Assembly (NCBI GenBank): GCA_030544235.1
Contig: CM060462.1
Span: 34,738,526-34,802,525, forward strand
DNA from: Lepturacanthus savala
Taxonomy: Eukaryota > Chordata > Actinopteri > Scombriformes > Trichiuridae
Direction of reading: 5' to 3'
DNA length: 64,000 bases
Shown here piece by piece: positions 32,221 through 47,356 of this stretch. The position numbers and the translations under genes were made by a program. The stretch's first letter is position 1. Each line of letters opens with the position of its first letter. The notes under the pieces were generated by a model that saw nothing but the letters and a program-made list of their open reading frames with translations, was not told where the DNA came from and did no database searches.

Positions 32221-34296
32221 TAAAAGACTCCAAAGAATCCAAAAGAAAGAGGTTTATTTTAGAAACCAATTATCAAGAAATGTATTCATAGTTGTAGAAT
32301 AGAAATGTCAAATCTTTACGAACAGGAATCTGAATGAACATAATGCAGCTACAAGAGGTGTCTGGCTTTGTCTTGCTCTTAATAAACTACTGCGCTTTCC
32401 ATTAAACACATGCCCAGGGGACTACAGCTGAATATGAACTGAGATGGCTTGGCACAGAAATGACTTTGCAAAAATGTCTATTAATGTGCATTGTCCCTGA
32501 ACTTTAAACTGTATAAATATATTATGGAATCCTTCAAGTTTACACTTATTCTTCTGGAGATGCTGAGTGCTGAGATGCTGATGCTGAGTTCTCACCTGGT
32601 TTCAGACCTATAAATTCAGACAAATGAAATCATTGACCCTCTTCTGAAAAGATTTTTGCTTCTAGATATTTTATGATATAAAGTATATAAAACTAATGGC
32701 CAAACCATTCTGTTATTGCATTACTTCTGTGCAATAAAGCAATGTGCACACCAGCACTTTAGCACCTAGCAGTTTAATTCTCACAGTCTCCTTGATAATC
32801 AGTCATGTTGTCGATGTCAAATAGTGAAATGCCTCTCCTATGTTTCTGTTTCTATGTATGAAGGAAGCAGTTAAATGCTTCTCATGTTGTATGATGTTGT
32901 TAGAATATTTTATTTGAAGCAACTCTGCACTATGCCCAACACAAAGTTCCCCCCAGGGACAATAATGTATAACTAAACATATGGTATGGTATATATATAT
33001 AGTAATGTAGTGAAAAAAAATAATGACTGCATTTTGCTAGGGAGGCTCTGGAAAGCCCCTAAGGACCCCTAAGCATCTCTGGACTCACTTTGAAAACTCG
33101 AGCTCTAAACTGCTTCAGAATTTTAAATAATAAAGTTTGAAATTTTAAATTAAATGATTTAGAAATATATTCAAAAAGCACATTACCTACTAATGCCATC
33201 AAGGTCCTTTGCCAACGAAACAACAAATAGAACTTTCATTTATGTTTTCATGCTTTTTGAAATCAAAATCTGAGCTTTTCACAGGCCCTAACTCAGTTTC
33301 CCTGGTAACGCCTGAGGGCCTGACTAATACCTGGAACAACCATTACCATCCCACAAGGTTCTCATGCGATGTTCACGTTCTACACCATTCCAGTAAATAG
33401 GAAGGATCTTAGATAGCTTGGCAACAGGAGCTGTCCTCAGCCTACTGTTGTCATGACGAGGAATATTTCTAATTCAGGATGAGGTATGCAAAGGTGAGGG
33501 CTCCATTACTGAAACTCATTAGAAAGTATTCAAATTAAGCTTGATTTTAGTGTTATTCTTAGACATTCACTCATTTCTTTGTTTCTTTCTTTTCGTCTCC
33601 CTTTGTTTTTCCTCTGCCGCATCCCATTTATTTTAATAATTGCATTTTTCAACTCGATTGAAAGAAATATTAAAATAAACCCGCTTCCTGCTCCGCTCCT
33701 TAGTTCCCATGGTCGCATGTCATGCACCTTTTCTGTGTTTTATTTATTATATAACCCCTAGACCTTATATAGAGTAAAAAAATAAAACATGAAAGTACCT
33801 ACTTGCATAATATAGGACCTTTAATGTAGCTCTGGTTACAGGTTGGGTAGCAGATGAATTGAGAACAGCTGATTAAAGTACAACAACTATTTTGATGCAC
33901 ACCTGTCGGCCAATTAAAGAAGAGTGTTCACCCAGACTGTGGCATACATACAATAAAGGTATTTACAGTATCTTGTTGGTTGATTAGGATGTGAACAGTG
34001 AAATTTCAATTCTGTTTACAGATGAAACAATTGAACCCTGAACCTTGAGACTTCAAAGCATCGCTTCAGAAACTTGGCAGACGTCCCTGAGAATATGTGT
34101 CGATGTGTTTTTACAGTCTGTGGATATAATGCCGGTACTGAAGCAAAACACTCAGTAGGCTAAAGCAGCAATTTACATTCACATCATCTCAGACAATGTT
34201 TGCATTATCTGCTATATTTACTAGCTGCTGTTATCCATAGAAATTACATTATTATATTCAAAAGCCTTCTTATATTGATGCAACTATATCAGACTA

Positions 34297-34299
<3 letters not shown>

Positions 34300-34351
<52 letters not shown>
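34300..34351. repeat. (AT)n microsatellite
   Basis: About 26 uninterrupted AT units. Confidence 0.95.
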
Positions 34352-34353
<2 letters not shown>

Positions 34354-36852
34354 GACAGTATTTTCTAAGTTGGAATAAAAAGCTACATATGGTTTTGCAC
34401 TGCAGCTTTCTGGTAAAAAATGTGAGAACTAGTCACACAAAATAAAGCATATTCCGTACTGAATGTGTAAGTAGTTGAGTGACAGAGACTAAAAGCGGCT
34501 TGAATGAGTGCCATTTGAGCAGAGTGTGAGCAGAGGTTCACAGAGGCTCCCTATTGAGCTTGAAACTGCATATTTAAAAAGGAGAAGAACAAAAATTCCT
34601 CAACTCTAGATGTGACGAGCAAACAAATAGACATGCCAGCAGAATGAGCTGAAGCTGTTATTTAGCGGCAATTATCTCCAAGAGGACAAAATACTCTTTA
34701 AAATGGTACAGTATTAAACAAAGGACAACACAAATACCAAAATGTTAAGCTGTTCAGCTGTATATTATATGATATTCTGTAGAGTCAACAACAAATCCCA
34801 ATTCACTTTTCTATTCAATCTGGCCCAGGTTTAGGGTGTCAGGGGGTTTGAAAACTTGCTTTAATTGCTCTACCTTGAAGAGAAATGCTCTATATTTTTT
34901 AAAGTCATGAAAATTGATTTCTACTCCTTGCCTATAGCATGGTGTGCGTCCAGGGAGTCAGCCACTATGTAGTACGACTGAATCAATTATCGTCACTGAA
35001 GACTGCCCAGGATTGGCTGACAAAAATGAATGCAAATCAGAGTCAAGCTCTTACTTTGAGGTGTTCCCTGCAGTGCGACTGCTCACAGAGAACTGAGACT
35101 GTATAAAAGAAAAAAGGAATCCTGTGGAGATGCAAAGATAACCTTTAACAATGTAAAGAGATATGTACAGGAATATTTAGACTGTTGGATGCCTACATAT
35201 TTAAAGCATTCCCCTGGGATGCTAAATTATAGGTTATGTAAAGATTAGTCTGCAATTGCACAAGAGGGCTCAAAAGAGTCACAAGCTACATACAGAATTT
35301 TAATGTTTGCTGCTTTTTACATATATATTCACATACATATCAATCTACAAAGAAAATAAAAGTGAAAATAAAAGCTAAAACAGAAGCTATAGCTCTATGT
35401 GTCAGCTTGGGGTAAATGATGGCGAGTAAAGTGAGATAAAGGCTGTGAGGAAACATCAAGTAACGTAGTGAAGCCTGCAAATGTGTGTTTTTCTGTGTTA
35501 AACTGGGCGTGAGGCTGGGAGGCAGCAGCAGTGAGTGAGTGTGGTTATGGTTTGTGGTTTTCACTCAGCACTAACAATTCAGCAGAGCTCTCAAGGAGAC
35601 AAAATAGAGCCTTCAAAACGTAAGAGGCCATCCTGAGAGGACCAGCTGCAAAATAAAACACCAAGTACGTGCAGTTAACTGCAAATTATCTTAACTGTGA
35701 CCCTGGCTGTATTCAGCCAGTCTCAAGGTTCAGCCTTAAACCTATCTGCTCCCTATTGAGAATAACATTAAGATATATGAGGTCATAGTTTATTATTTAG
35801 TTATTTGCAGCCTCGCACTAAAAGCGATTTTCAATGTAGGTGAAAATTGTGTGGAAATAGTCTGCCAGGGTAATGATGACTGACTATAGCGATACATATA
35901 TATTTTAATTTTAAATTCAAGCCTTGACTCAAGTACATGAACAGAATAGAGGTTTTGTTTATTTTTTGGGCGTAGGTTAAAAAGAAAAGAAAAACGTTGT
36001 TTTCAGAGGTCAGCTTTATTATATATTTTTGGAACAGCTAACATTAGAACATGCTGTGTTTTACTTTTTCTTGCAGATCTTCAGTAAAGATAATCATATA
36101 CATTTACTGTCTGTTGTTCTTTCAATTCAAACCAGGTAAAACACACATACAGTGTAGTTTCAAAAATATTGGCTACTCAAAATGCAATGCATTTTTAACA
36201 GGAAAAAATATACAATGGACAAGCACAAGCACAAGATATAAATACTTAAAAAAAAGAAAGAAATTGATGTTTATATTTTCTCCTGACATCTATTTCTTAT
36301 GTTTGACTATTTCCTGCTGCAGTTGCCTTGTTTGACCCAGAACCACAACCATTAAAATTTAATCTGTATCTTATCTAATAGCGTGTCTGTTTGGCCCAAT
36401 AATTAATTCATGTTGGGCCTTTCATACTATCGGCTGTGGAATGTTGAGCTTATAATTAAAGGTCTGTGGTGATATGTGTGTAATGCAGCTTTCCTCTCTA
36501 GCTGATTATTATATAGATTGTTGTTATCATTTTTATTATTATAGGATAGATTTTGTCTCAGTTCTCTGCTGCACACAATCGTAATCTATACATCTGTCCT
36601 ATGTCATGTTGTTTTACCTCACTCCTGATTTCCCCTGAGACATATTTTTCATTCCTATGCTCCAACTTGCAGCCCCTTCCCTCAAAGATCAAGAAAAAAA
36701 CAAATATTATCAACATTATATTCAACCTAACCCATAAAATATTTCTATCTTTATTCCTTTTAACTGAAGAAAGCTACAGAAACATAAGGATGAAAATGAA
36801 AAAGAAAGAAATGCATTGAGCTGAGGGAAAATTGGGTAGTGAATTTAGAGCA

Positions 36853-36936
<84 letters not shown>
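36853..36936. repeat. (CA)n microsatellite
   Basis: About 42 uninterrupted CA units. Confidence 0.95.
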
Positions 36937-36937
<1 letters not shown>

Positions 36938-39183
36938 GCAGGCAGGGAGCAGTACAATGCAGCCTTGTTATATCCACCTTCAGTAGAGCCAGTGTTCAGA
37001 GCAATTATCTAGAGATGTGCCACACCTATAGAAGCCCACAAGTCAGCCCACAGAAGTGTAGTTGGACAAACAACAGCAGTTGTGACGGGAAACGAAAACA
37101 CTCTACACCTCCTCTCACAAACACATTTTTTCACGGAAACCCTGAGTTACCATATGTACAGTCAAGCAGCAGCAAGGAAAAGGCATTCAGAACTTCTGGG
37201 TAATGAAGCAGCTTCATTCCTGGCTCATGTTTTTCAGGGTAACATGTAAACAGTGGGCAGCTGCCAACTGTTCACAGCCGTCAGTTCATCAGTTTAGTGG
37301 AGCTGCAGCTGATGAAATGTGGGCGGACAGCAGGAAAGGAAGTTGCCTCCTTTTCTTTACTGTCTCTGAGCACATCCTGGAATGTGTCCAGCAGTCTGAC
37401 TGCCACTGTGTACTGGAAGGAGCAGATTTCATGAGCACTGGTAATTATATGGAACGCGAGCTGAGTGTTTTCTAAAGGATGAAGTCACCTTTGAATCATT
37501 TTAAACTGTTTTGATTCCATCTGTTAAACTGAGTCAAGTCCAGGAATCATCTTCTTTACAACAGTGTGTAACATTAAGCAGCATTTAGTCCAACAGACTT
37601 TGAATAGAATATACAACAGAATTTTGTTTTTATTGCCTTATATTGAGCTGTTACACTGCCATGTTTCTACAGTAGCCTGTGTATGAATGGGATATATATA
37701 CTTTAAAACCATCCTTATATAGAATATTATATTCCATTTCTGCCAAGTCTGTTCCACTACATCAGGGGAATTAAACTCAATTTAGTTCATGGGCCACACA
37801 CAGTGCAATTTGATTTCCAGTGGGCCAGACCAGTAAAAATGTGCATGTAAGTAACAACACCTACACATTTCTCCTAATGTTATATAAAGAAATACACTTT
37901 ACATATTTAAACCATTATTTAACCCTCAACAAAACAGGAGAGATAACATAAGAAAAGAACTGCAATTTCAACATTGTGACCTGCCAGTTATTTCATATTC
38001 AGTCAGTTTACTGTTGCATTTCAGTCACTACACAATATTTTTTTTAGCAGGAGGTGAAGTTATCTCCTGCTTTACAAACCATTTACAAATCAAAACTGCA
38101 TGTATTTTATCCTTTGAGCTCTGAAAGATGCTCTCTGACTTCACATTTCTCTGAAGAAATAGGAACTGGTACATTATCCTTTCACTTTGTACCAGGGTCT
38201 GGTCCAGTGGGCTGGATCAGACCTTTAAGAGCAGGTGTATCAAACTCAAGGAGGTGCCAGGCCAAATCTCGCCCGGCACCTCCTTTTATGCGGACCCTCG
38301 AGAGCTTTCACAGATTTGCCCAATTTCTTGAGAAATGGATAAACCAAATAAATGTTTAAACTTAAAGGAGATACGCTGGTCACTTCGTCTTTTTACGATT
38401 TCATGGTGCGTTTAAGTACACCTTGTTAACTCTAAAATCTATTCTCAATTGGCCATGAAGGTTGTTTAACAGGAAAGTTTAAAATTGTCCTTATTTTTCT
38501 TTGTTGAATTATATCTGTCATTACTTTCTTGCTCTTTCACTGTGGTCTGTTTAATATTCAGCAGAGCAATGCAAAACCATATATTCCAATTTCTGAAAAA
38601 TCCATAAAATAAGTAAATAAAATTGTTAATAATGATAATCAGCATATTCTTGTATGTGTCTTTAGATGTCTAAGATAATTTTACATGTTTTGCTGCAGCA
38701 TTTTTATTAAATAGATGCTAAAATCATAAGAACAATTTCTACATCAGTATATATTGTTAATTCTTAGTCTTAGTATTAGTTAGAATTATTCAGACACGAT
38801 TATGAGAGGCAATTATCTAATATAATCACAAGTAGAAACATTTATATGATCTTTACAAGTGGCCCTTTGAGAGAAACCATAATGCTGATGTGGCTTTAGA
38901 GGGTCAGTTTTGGTTCCTGGGTCACCTGTTTGACACCCTTGCACTAGATGCTACTAAATGTTACACACTGTACCGTTCCCAGATAGACAGCATCTGGTGA
39001 AATATATTATGAAACACATTAAGGGAAATTTTGGGATCGGAGTTTCTTTGTAACTTGGCTTCTTTGTTTCTTTATCTGTCACTTTACAGGTGCCTCAACA
39101 TCATAACAATGCAATACTAAATAGCTGGAGGACCTTTTGGTTTAATGGTAGAGAAGTGACTTTTTAACACGCACTCTTTAACA

Positions 39184-39531
39184 ATGGGTGGCGCATGGGT
39201 TTGCGCTGTTGCCTCATGGCAAGAAGGTTGCAGGTTCAAGACGTCCTGGGTCTGGGACCTTTCTGTGTGGAGTTTGCATGTGCTCCTCATGTCTGCGTGG
39301 GCCGGTACTCCGGCTTCCTCCCGCAGTCCAAAAACATGCTTGGTTAATTGGAGACTATTAATAATTAATTAATAATTACCCGTAGGTGTGAGTGAATGGT
39401 GTGTGTGCCCCACGATTGGCTGGTGACCATCTGGGGTGTATCCCTGCCTCTCGCCGTAACGCACTGGGATAGGCTCCAGCAGACCCCTGCGACCCTAATG
39501 AGGAATAAGCAGGTATAGAAAATGACTGACT
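39184..39531 (+). mobile_element. SINE-like repeat, near full length
   Basis: GTTGCAGGTTCAAGACGTCC (B-box-like) near the head, CTCCCGCAGTCCAAAAACAT in the body and ATGAGGAATAAGCAGGTATA at the tail. The best preserved copy besides 6221-6562. Confidence 0.78.
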
Positions 39532-42500
39532 GACTTTTTAACAACACTGTGCTGGAAAGTGAGCTTTCTCCATATTGTGTAGTATATTGCAGTCTCCACG
39601 TTGCTGTCATGTACGGCTACATGACAGCTCACATTTTACCACCACATCAAAGGAACTCTGTTTTTTTTTTTTTGTTCTGTCGGCTCGCTTTTCTCTGTAG
39701 CTGTTTGTTCAGATGAAACTGTAAAGTTACAGCTTTTTGTTTCCTAATGACGCCCCCTGCTGTGCTCCTTTTAAACTCCTGTTTCTAACGTTTATATCCG
39801 TCTCTGAATCCTAGGGCTCCCTTCTGCTGCATATCTTTATTGCACCTCTTTGCACTAGTATGTGTAAACCGTGCACAGCCATATGAAGCGGACGCACATC
39901 GACAAGTTAATTCATGCTGCACAGAATCCAAATGTCATTTAGAGCAAATTGGATGCAGCCAAAGTTGATTTGAAGTGTTGCCTGAGAGGGTTTGAATAAT
40001 TATTGCCTCAAAACCTTTCAGCTTTTCATATTTAATTAATTTGCAAACAACTATAAATAAACGCAGAAGCGCATACATTCAACATGTATGGGTTTGTTTG
40101 TATCAGAAACAAAAGTCCTATTCAACCTATAAAACAAGCACAAGGCGTTTAAGGGGTTGTATTTCCATAAAGGCATATAGGAAGAAGATGTCCTTCAAAA
40201 CTGCTGCATACTGAGGATCTTTTGTCAGCCTTTAGTTTGTATTTGCACCTTTTTCTCTCGTTGAATAGCTGATTATTGGATTTTCTTGGTTTGCTGTATC
40301 TTTCTTTCAGGCGCTGTCACAGTGAGATCGCTGACTAATAGAATATCTTGTTTTCATGCCATTTTGGGACGGGACTCTAATTATGTCTCCATTCAGCTCA
40401 CAGTGCTGAGGTCACACGTCATTAGGCCCCTTTAGCAATCCTTTCCCTGCACTTTAATTAGCACCCATGTAGTGAGGCCTTTGATGTCTCGATTACTTTG
40501 TCCACTTGCCCCTTGCCACATACGCATGCACCCACGCACACGTACATACTCACACACTTTGGGAACCATATATACATAGGACTGTTTCAAGAGAAAGTCA
40601 AACATTTACTTATATAAACACACAAGGTGGAGTAATAAAGCATAACATTGCCCAATGTAGTTCACTCTCATGTGTTGAGTTGCTTTTTGGGTCTGTGGTA
40701 TAATTAACATTCACAGTCTGCCACTCCACAGTCCACAGTGACTTGTTCTCATTGAGAAGTTCACAAGGTACTTCTTTTACTGCCACAGGCTGCGGATTAG
40801 TTGCCATGGAAACAAAGCTGTCGGAAGTCAGGAGGAATACGTTTTTCCCCGATAGTTGTGTTTGCTTCCTCTGGTGGAGGAGACATAACGGAAAAGTTTG
40901 AAGAGTGTTGTTGACTGAGGCTCGGTACTTTAGCTCCCAGGGTCTCGCTGTCTCTGTCTCTGTCTCTCAAATCTCTCTCTCTCTCTTTTAAATCCTCCCC
41001 CCTTCGTTTTTTCCCCCCAATACAGCCCAGGAGTGGATTATTTCCTTTTTTGAACATTGCTTGCTTTGCCTTTTGGTGTTAAAGACATTTTGATTTTTTT
41101 GCACCAAAATGAGTGTTGCTTCTTGATAACGCAGCTAATTGAAAGCTGTTTAATGTTAAGTAGACCTTGTATTAATGAGCAGATAATTCCTTCATGAATT
41201 ATTCACCCAAAGGAGCTACAGTATATTTGTGTTTCCCATCCAGGCTACTTTACTCCTGCCTTAATCTTGAATTATTTGCATATTTCTACATTGCATGACT
41301 GTATACTAGGGCTGTAGTTTCATAGTTGACCACTGGGAGGGTAATGAGTTGTCAGTGTGGCTGTAGAAAAGGACAGACCTGGATATCACTTCTCTGTGTG
41401 CTTAGCACAGGCTGAGGACGTTATGATCTGAAATGAATGTGAAATATTTTCAGAGACAGCTTGTCAGGTCCTAAAGGTCCTAAAGGTTCCAAAGGTCACT
41501 CTTCCTAGGTTTATACTTCTTGTGTTTTATATTCATCACCCCTGATGAATATAAATGATCCTCACATCACATCCAGTCCATCCATCAGTTGTCACATGCT
41601 GAAAGCCTGTTCCAGTCAGCTATGTGGAGTTCTCCAGCACCTCTTTAATCAGAGACTACACCTTCAGAGAGCGCTGGTGCTCTGGAAAACATCCTGCCTG
41701 GTCCCAGTGCCCAAAAAAGGATGTCTTGCTGCACTGGAGGATTACTCTCATATCATAAAGGTAATAGAGAGACTGATTTGGGCACACTTCAGACTACTGG
41801 TTGGTCCATCACAAGACCCCCTGCAGCTTGCATATCAGCCCCATGTGGGGGTTGATGATGCGATCATCTACCTGCTACAGAAGGGTCACTCCTCCTTATC
41901 CATCACCTCAGACCCAACACCTCAGTCCACATCATGTTCTTCGACTTCTCCAGCATCTGCTGGGGCCAAACTGGAGAGCATGTGGGTGGGTGCTCCCCTC
42001 ATCACTTGGGTCGATTACTATCTGACAGGCAGACCGCAGTTTGTAAGATTACAGAACTGTCTGGTCGTCTCATCAGTAACATCTGGGCTCCCCAGGGAAA
42101 TGTGCTGTCTCCATTCCACTTTACCACATTCACATCAGACTTTAAGGATTGCACTTTTACTATTGCACTATTGAGCCGTGTCATCTGCAGAAAAAGACAG
42201 CCATTGTGGGGTGTGTGGAAAGGGGGAGGGAGGCTAAGTTCAAGGACCTGGTGGACCACTTTGTGAAGTGGAGTGGGAAGAACCACATGCTTAATGTGGC
42301 AAAGATGAGGGAGATGATGGTGGACTTCAGGAAGAACAAGCCCCTGCCTTCTTCTGTCAGTATCAGGGGGATTGATGTGAATATTGTAGAGTCATATAAG
42401 TACCTAGGCGCCACAATGGACAATAAACTGGACTGGTCTACCAACACAGAGCCTTAAAGAGGCTCAGGTCCTTTCACGTCTGAACAAGATGCTGCAGATG

Positions 42501-43319
42501 TTCTATCAGTTTGTTTTGGTGAGCAGCATCTTCTTTGCTGCAGTGTCCTAGTGTGCAGGCATCAAGGTAAAGGATGCCAACGGAATGAACAAACTGATCA
42601 GAAAGGCAGTGTTTGTTGTTGGCTTCAAACCTGTAACGCTGGAGGAGGTGGTGAAAGACCGAATGCTGGCACAACTGCAGGCGATCATGGACAATTCCTC
42701 ACTCCTCAAAACACTGGACAAGCTAAAGAGCAGCTTCAGCAACAGGCTCATTAAGCTCCACTGCTCTCAGGAATAAGACAGGAAATCATTTGTTCTCAAT
42801 GGAAAATCCACCTGACATTATTTGCACTGTGAAACCTATCATATTACATTATCCATATAATAAAGTCAAAGAACATTATCCATTACATATTATAGAATAT
42901 TACTATTATTATAGTCATTATACTACAACTGCACTGTGAAACCTGCACTTCTCTTTTATATATCGTTAAGAGGATACTGCTATTATTACTATTACTTTAC
43001 TATACCATTAACTATTAACTATTATAATATTATACTATCATATTATTTATTATATTATATTATGCATTATATTTAGGGGTGGGACATTAATGCGTTAATT
43101 ACAATTCATTAATTACAAAGTACCACATTGGTTAATTAAAACCCTGTGTTTATTTGGTATGTTATGGTAAGTCAACATTGGAAACAGATGAATTTAGACT
43201 ACTATCAGTGGTTGAAGATAAGGTTCAAAATGTGTAACAGATAGTGACTAAAATTCATTTCCAGAAAATAAATGTTGTTTCTGGGGGCAAATATTGTTAT
43301 GTGATTAATTGTGATTACG

Positions 43320-43457
43320 GATTCCTCCCCCAGTCCAAAAACATGCTGAGTTTAATTGGAGACACTAAATTGCCCATAGGTGTGAGTGTGTGAGTGAACG
43401 GTGTGTGCGATAGGCTGGCGACCATCTGGGGTGTATCCCTGCCTCTCACCTGTAATG
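43320..43457 (+). mobile_element. SINE-like fragment inside LINE 3' sequence
   Basis: CCCCCAGTCCAAAAACATGC, CTAAATTGCCCATAGGTGTG and CATCTGGGGTGTATCCCTGC match the SINE-like family. On both sides the sequence resumes with similar ATTAATTAC-rich text, suggesting an insertion. Confidence 0.65.
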
Positions 43458-43865
43458 AATAATTGCAATTAATTTATTACAAAACCTGTAATTAATTAGA
43501 TAAATTTCTTAATCATGTCCCACCCATAATTATATTATATTATTGTTATTATTAGTAATATACTACACCTGCATTGTGAAACCTGCACTGCTCTTTTTTA
43601 TAAAGGGCTATTAGTATACTGTTATGTTACTATTATCATACTATTAGATAATAATATACATAATATATTATTACTATTATTATTATTATTTTAATACTAC
43701 AACCATCAGTAATATTTAATTTATCTTGCCACTGCACCTTATCTACCCACTTATTTTATTCCTATTCTATTTCTATTCAATTTTTATCTACCTTAGTGTT
43801 TTATACCATTGTGTTTCTTTTGTATTTAAATGCACTGGACTGCTGCTATGACAACCAAACTAAAG

Positions 43866-44126
<261 letters not shown>

Positions 44127-44295
44127 TGAAGTTGCTGTATCCCTAACAAGATATGTTTACTTCTCCCCTCTCTCTTCCTGTTTCTCTCTGGAGCAACTTC
44201 ACAGCAATCCAACAACTCATTTGAAAGCACAGTTTCTGAAGAGGTGTTGTGTGAATTTTTTAAAAATATTGGACAGTATTTATATAAAAACTGGA

Positions 44296-44326
44296 CCTTC
44301 TTATAATCCATGGGATTATAAGAAGG
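44296..44326. repeat. Perfect 14-base hairpin
   Basis: CCTTCTTATAATCC, loop ATG, then GGATTATAAGAAGG. The arms are exact reverse complements, so both strands carry almost the same 31 bases. Confidence 0.9.
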
Positions 44327-45327
44327 GATGGGATGTACATAAAAAACAACAACCTTTAGCAATGACAGTAACTCTCATGGCAGATAAAATCACAGAAAAA
44401 CCAAACAAACACGATGCAGGGGGGCTGCTGCTCTAATTTGAAAGAAAAAAAAATAAAACTGTCATAGTCATGGTTTACCCAATTTACTCTGTACAGGCCT
44501 ACTCATCTTAGTTCTCTTTTTTGTGTAGCCTATAGTATATTAATTTAATTATTCTTATTATTAAAGTGTTATTGAACTGTCAATGTTACAAATAAAAAAA
44601 AAGACATTTATTTGTTTGCTCTAAAATTCAGAATGGAGCAGCAAAGCCTCCTGGGAAAGGGAAATAGTTTGAGTTTTAGTTTGATATGTCAAGTCTATAA
44701 CAAACATGTAATAGAGAACTGGCACAAGCCAGTTAAATCATGTACATTTCAGAGGAATCAATGGCTTGATAATTAATAATAATAATAATTATTAAAATAA
44801 TAATTTTTGTCAGTGGCTCTTAGTGTCCAGTTTTCTTTACATTAGCATAGCTCCTGCCACTGATAGAAAGCTAAGTAATAGATTAGCTGTTTGTTTCATC
44901 AGTAGACTTCATTAGAAGATAATGTTCATGTTACCCAATGCAAATAGCAACGTTTATAGGTTGGGGTGGCAGTGGGCTGGTGGAAGGTAGTGCTCAGAAT
45001 ATTCCCATCAAAACACTTTGTCTTCCTCTTGTATACACCTACAAGAATTAATGTGCTCTCTTCCTATTCTCTGAGAGCCATAATGAAAGTTGAAAGAAAG
45101 CAGCCAGTGCTAGAAGAAAGAGTGACACAACACTTTCTTATTAATATTATCCAGTGAGAAAATAATACAAAAGTCATATAATCTAGTGAAATGGAAATTC
45201 TTTTATATGCAACTAGAAACCTAAAATTAAAGTTTCACTGTGTGAAGCCCGTGAACGTGAGGAGTTTAGCAGCTCGGTAGCAAAACTCTAACTCTACTGG
45301 AGGGGAAAAACATGATTGACTTTATTC

Positions 45328-45362
<35 letters not shown>
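45328..45362. repeat. (GAT)n microsatellite
   Basis: About 11 trinucleotide units. Confidence 0.9.
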
Positions 45363-47356
45363 AAATAGAGCACTACTGTCGGGCCAAACTCTCCCATAGC
45401 AGTTCAACATTGCAGTCAGTATGATTCCCATTAATTTCCTATTCATAATGGTAACTAGGGAACCCTGGTGATGAAAACCTCTGCTCCTCCATTTATTTAT
45501 TCTTTATCGGTCCTTAGAGTAGATCTGTTTTTTAATCAGTCACAGTATTGATGTGTTAATAGTTTTGAATGCGTCACATATTCATAATTATTCTGACATC
45601 TTATATTTACATATTGCTCCATATACAGTACATCAAACGGAATTGCATGAGTAGTGTGTAGGATTTTGTTTTAACAAAGTTAGCTGTCAATAATGAATGA
45701 GGATAACGGATTTCTTTAAGTTTTTGGTCTTTTATTTAACTATGCTTGAAGTATTTTTTTAAACTACAACATTGACAAAAGCTGCTTTTGTAGTTCCTGA
45801 ACTTCTTGTTGTAACTCAGGAGTCTGGTACACTGACGTCTATAAATCAGACAGATCTTTTTTTTTTTTTTTTTTGTTCAATGCCACTTACCGACCATTCA
45901 CACATTCACAATGAAACATTCCTGTCTCACCGTATAACAAAAGCCCAGCTAACATTCATGATGATAATTGGGCACGGAGGCGTCCTGCGCACTTGAAAGA
46001 AAGCCGGTGTCCATTTTCTTCCAGACGTGTCGGACTGAAACGGCTAGGAGCACCTGATTAGTAGATATCAAAGCAGCACAACATGTGAGGATGTTTCACA
46101 GTCACCAGTTAGATATGAAAGCAAGTTTGATGTTTGTTAGTTTGTTAGTTGAAAGAAGATCTACACAGGAAATCACACAACCAATCATCTGCGGAGACTT
46201 CAAAAAAGGTGAATGTCATTGCATTGGGGAAATATTTTCACACATTTGATGATAATGAATCCCTTCATGCTCTCTGTGAGGAATCATTTACTAGTCAATG
46301 CTGACCGCTGCTAATCAGCTGACCATTCAGCACAGATCAGATGCTTTTTCAGGGACCTGCATCCCTGTGCTTAAAAGAAAAGATTTATTTTAAAAGTCTG
46401 GATTTCTATTTATTTAATTCTTTATTTAAATAGTTTTATTGTGATCTGGATTTCTGTTTTCAAGAGAGACCTCTGTACAAAAAACAAACAGCTATAGTTA
46501 AGCAAAGACAGACAGAGGTTATACTTTTTTTAATGAAGAAAAACATCTAAAAGTGTGACTGCAATTGCAGGTACAACCTTTTAAATGTTTAAGTGACACG
46601 AGCGAATGTAACTTCATTCCATTTGTATGCAGCCGAGTATATAAAACAACATTTCCCATTGTGAAAAAGAGGTTGAGTTGATATTAGAACGTGACCTGAC
46701 ATTGTAAATTCTGTATTTAAATGTAAGCAGAGAGCAGAGGTAACGAGGCACTTTGTGCAGTACAGCCTTATAAATAATCAATATCAATGCTGCTCCCTTC
46801 TGTCTGTTAAGGAGCACCACTCTAACTATTTGCTTAAGACCTCATTAAGACAACAACACTCTTGAAAAACAGGCACATCTTCTTTTCACATGGAGATGGC
46901 AACATTTCTATGCTGTTCCTCATGCACAAGGATTCACAAAATCTATTAAAACAGTTTAGCATGCATGCCACACCAATAGTTGGTGTATCTTTGCAACTTA
47001 GCTCCACTGAATTTCATCATGCACTGACGTATCAGTGTTTCTGTCTACTCCACACGCCAAAAAAAAACAAAACGTATTTAGCGTGTGTACACTGATGATG
47101 AAGTATAGTTACTCCTCTGAGTCACTCTCAACTAAAAGATGTGCAAAGTCTAACTTCATCAATCACAAGACGACACTTGGGTAAAGGAGCATGAATCCAT
47201 TCAAGATATTCTGCAAAATTAGTGCAAGAACACTGAAGCTCACTGAAGCTGTTGTTGCGCTCACACAGGCTGAAAACATCATTGCATTGCATGAAGTGAG
47301 CCAGTGTCGTTGTTTTCACAAGAATTGCGTCTTGCCAGTGCACACGGTGACAGGTC

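Larger units (their letters stand above)
28700..41540. other. Gene-free stretch with repeats
   Basis: No exon with credible splice sites and recognisable protein found on either strand. Contents are SINE-like copies at 29473-29624 and 39184-39531, a MITE-like copy at 31515-31810, and microsatellites: GA at 30592-30632, AT at 34300-34351 and CA at 36853-36936. Otherwise AT-rich sequence without evident structure. Conserved noncoding elements cannot be judged without comparison. Confidence 0.6.
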
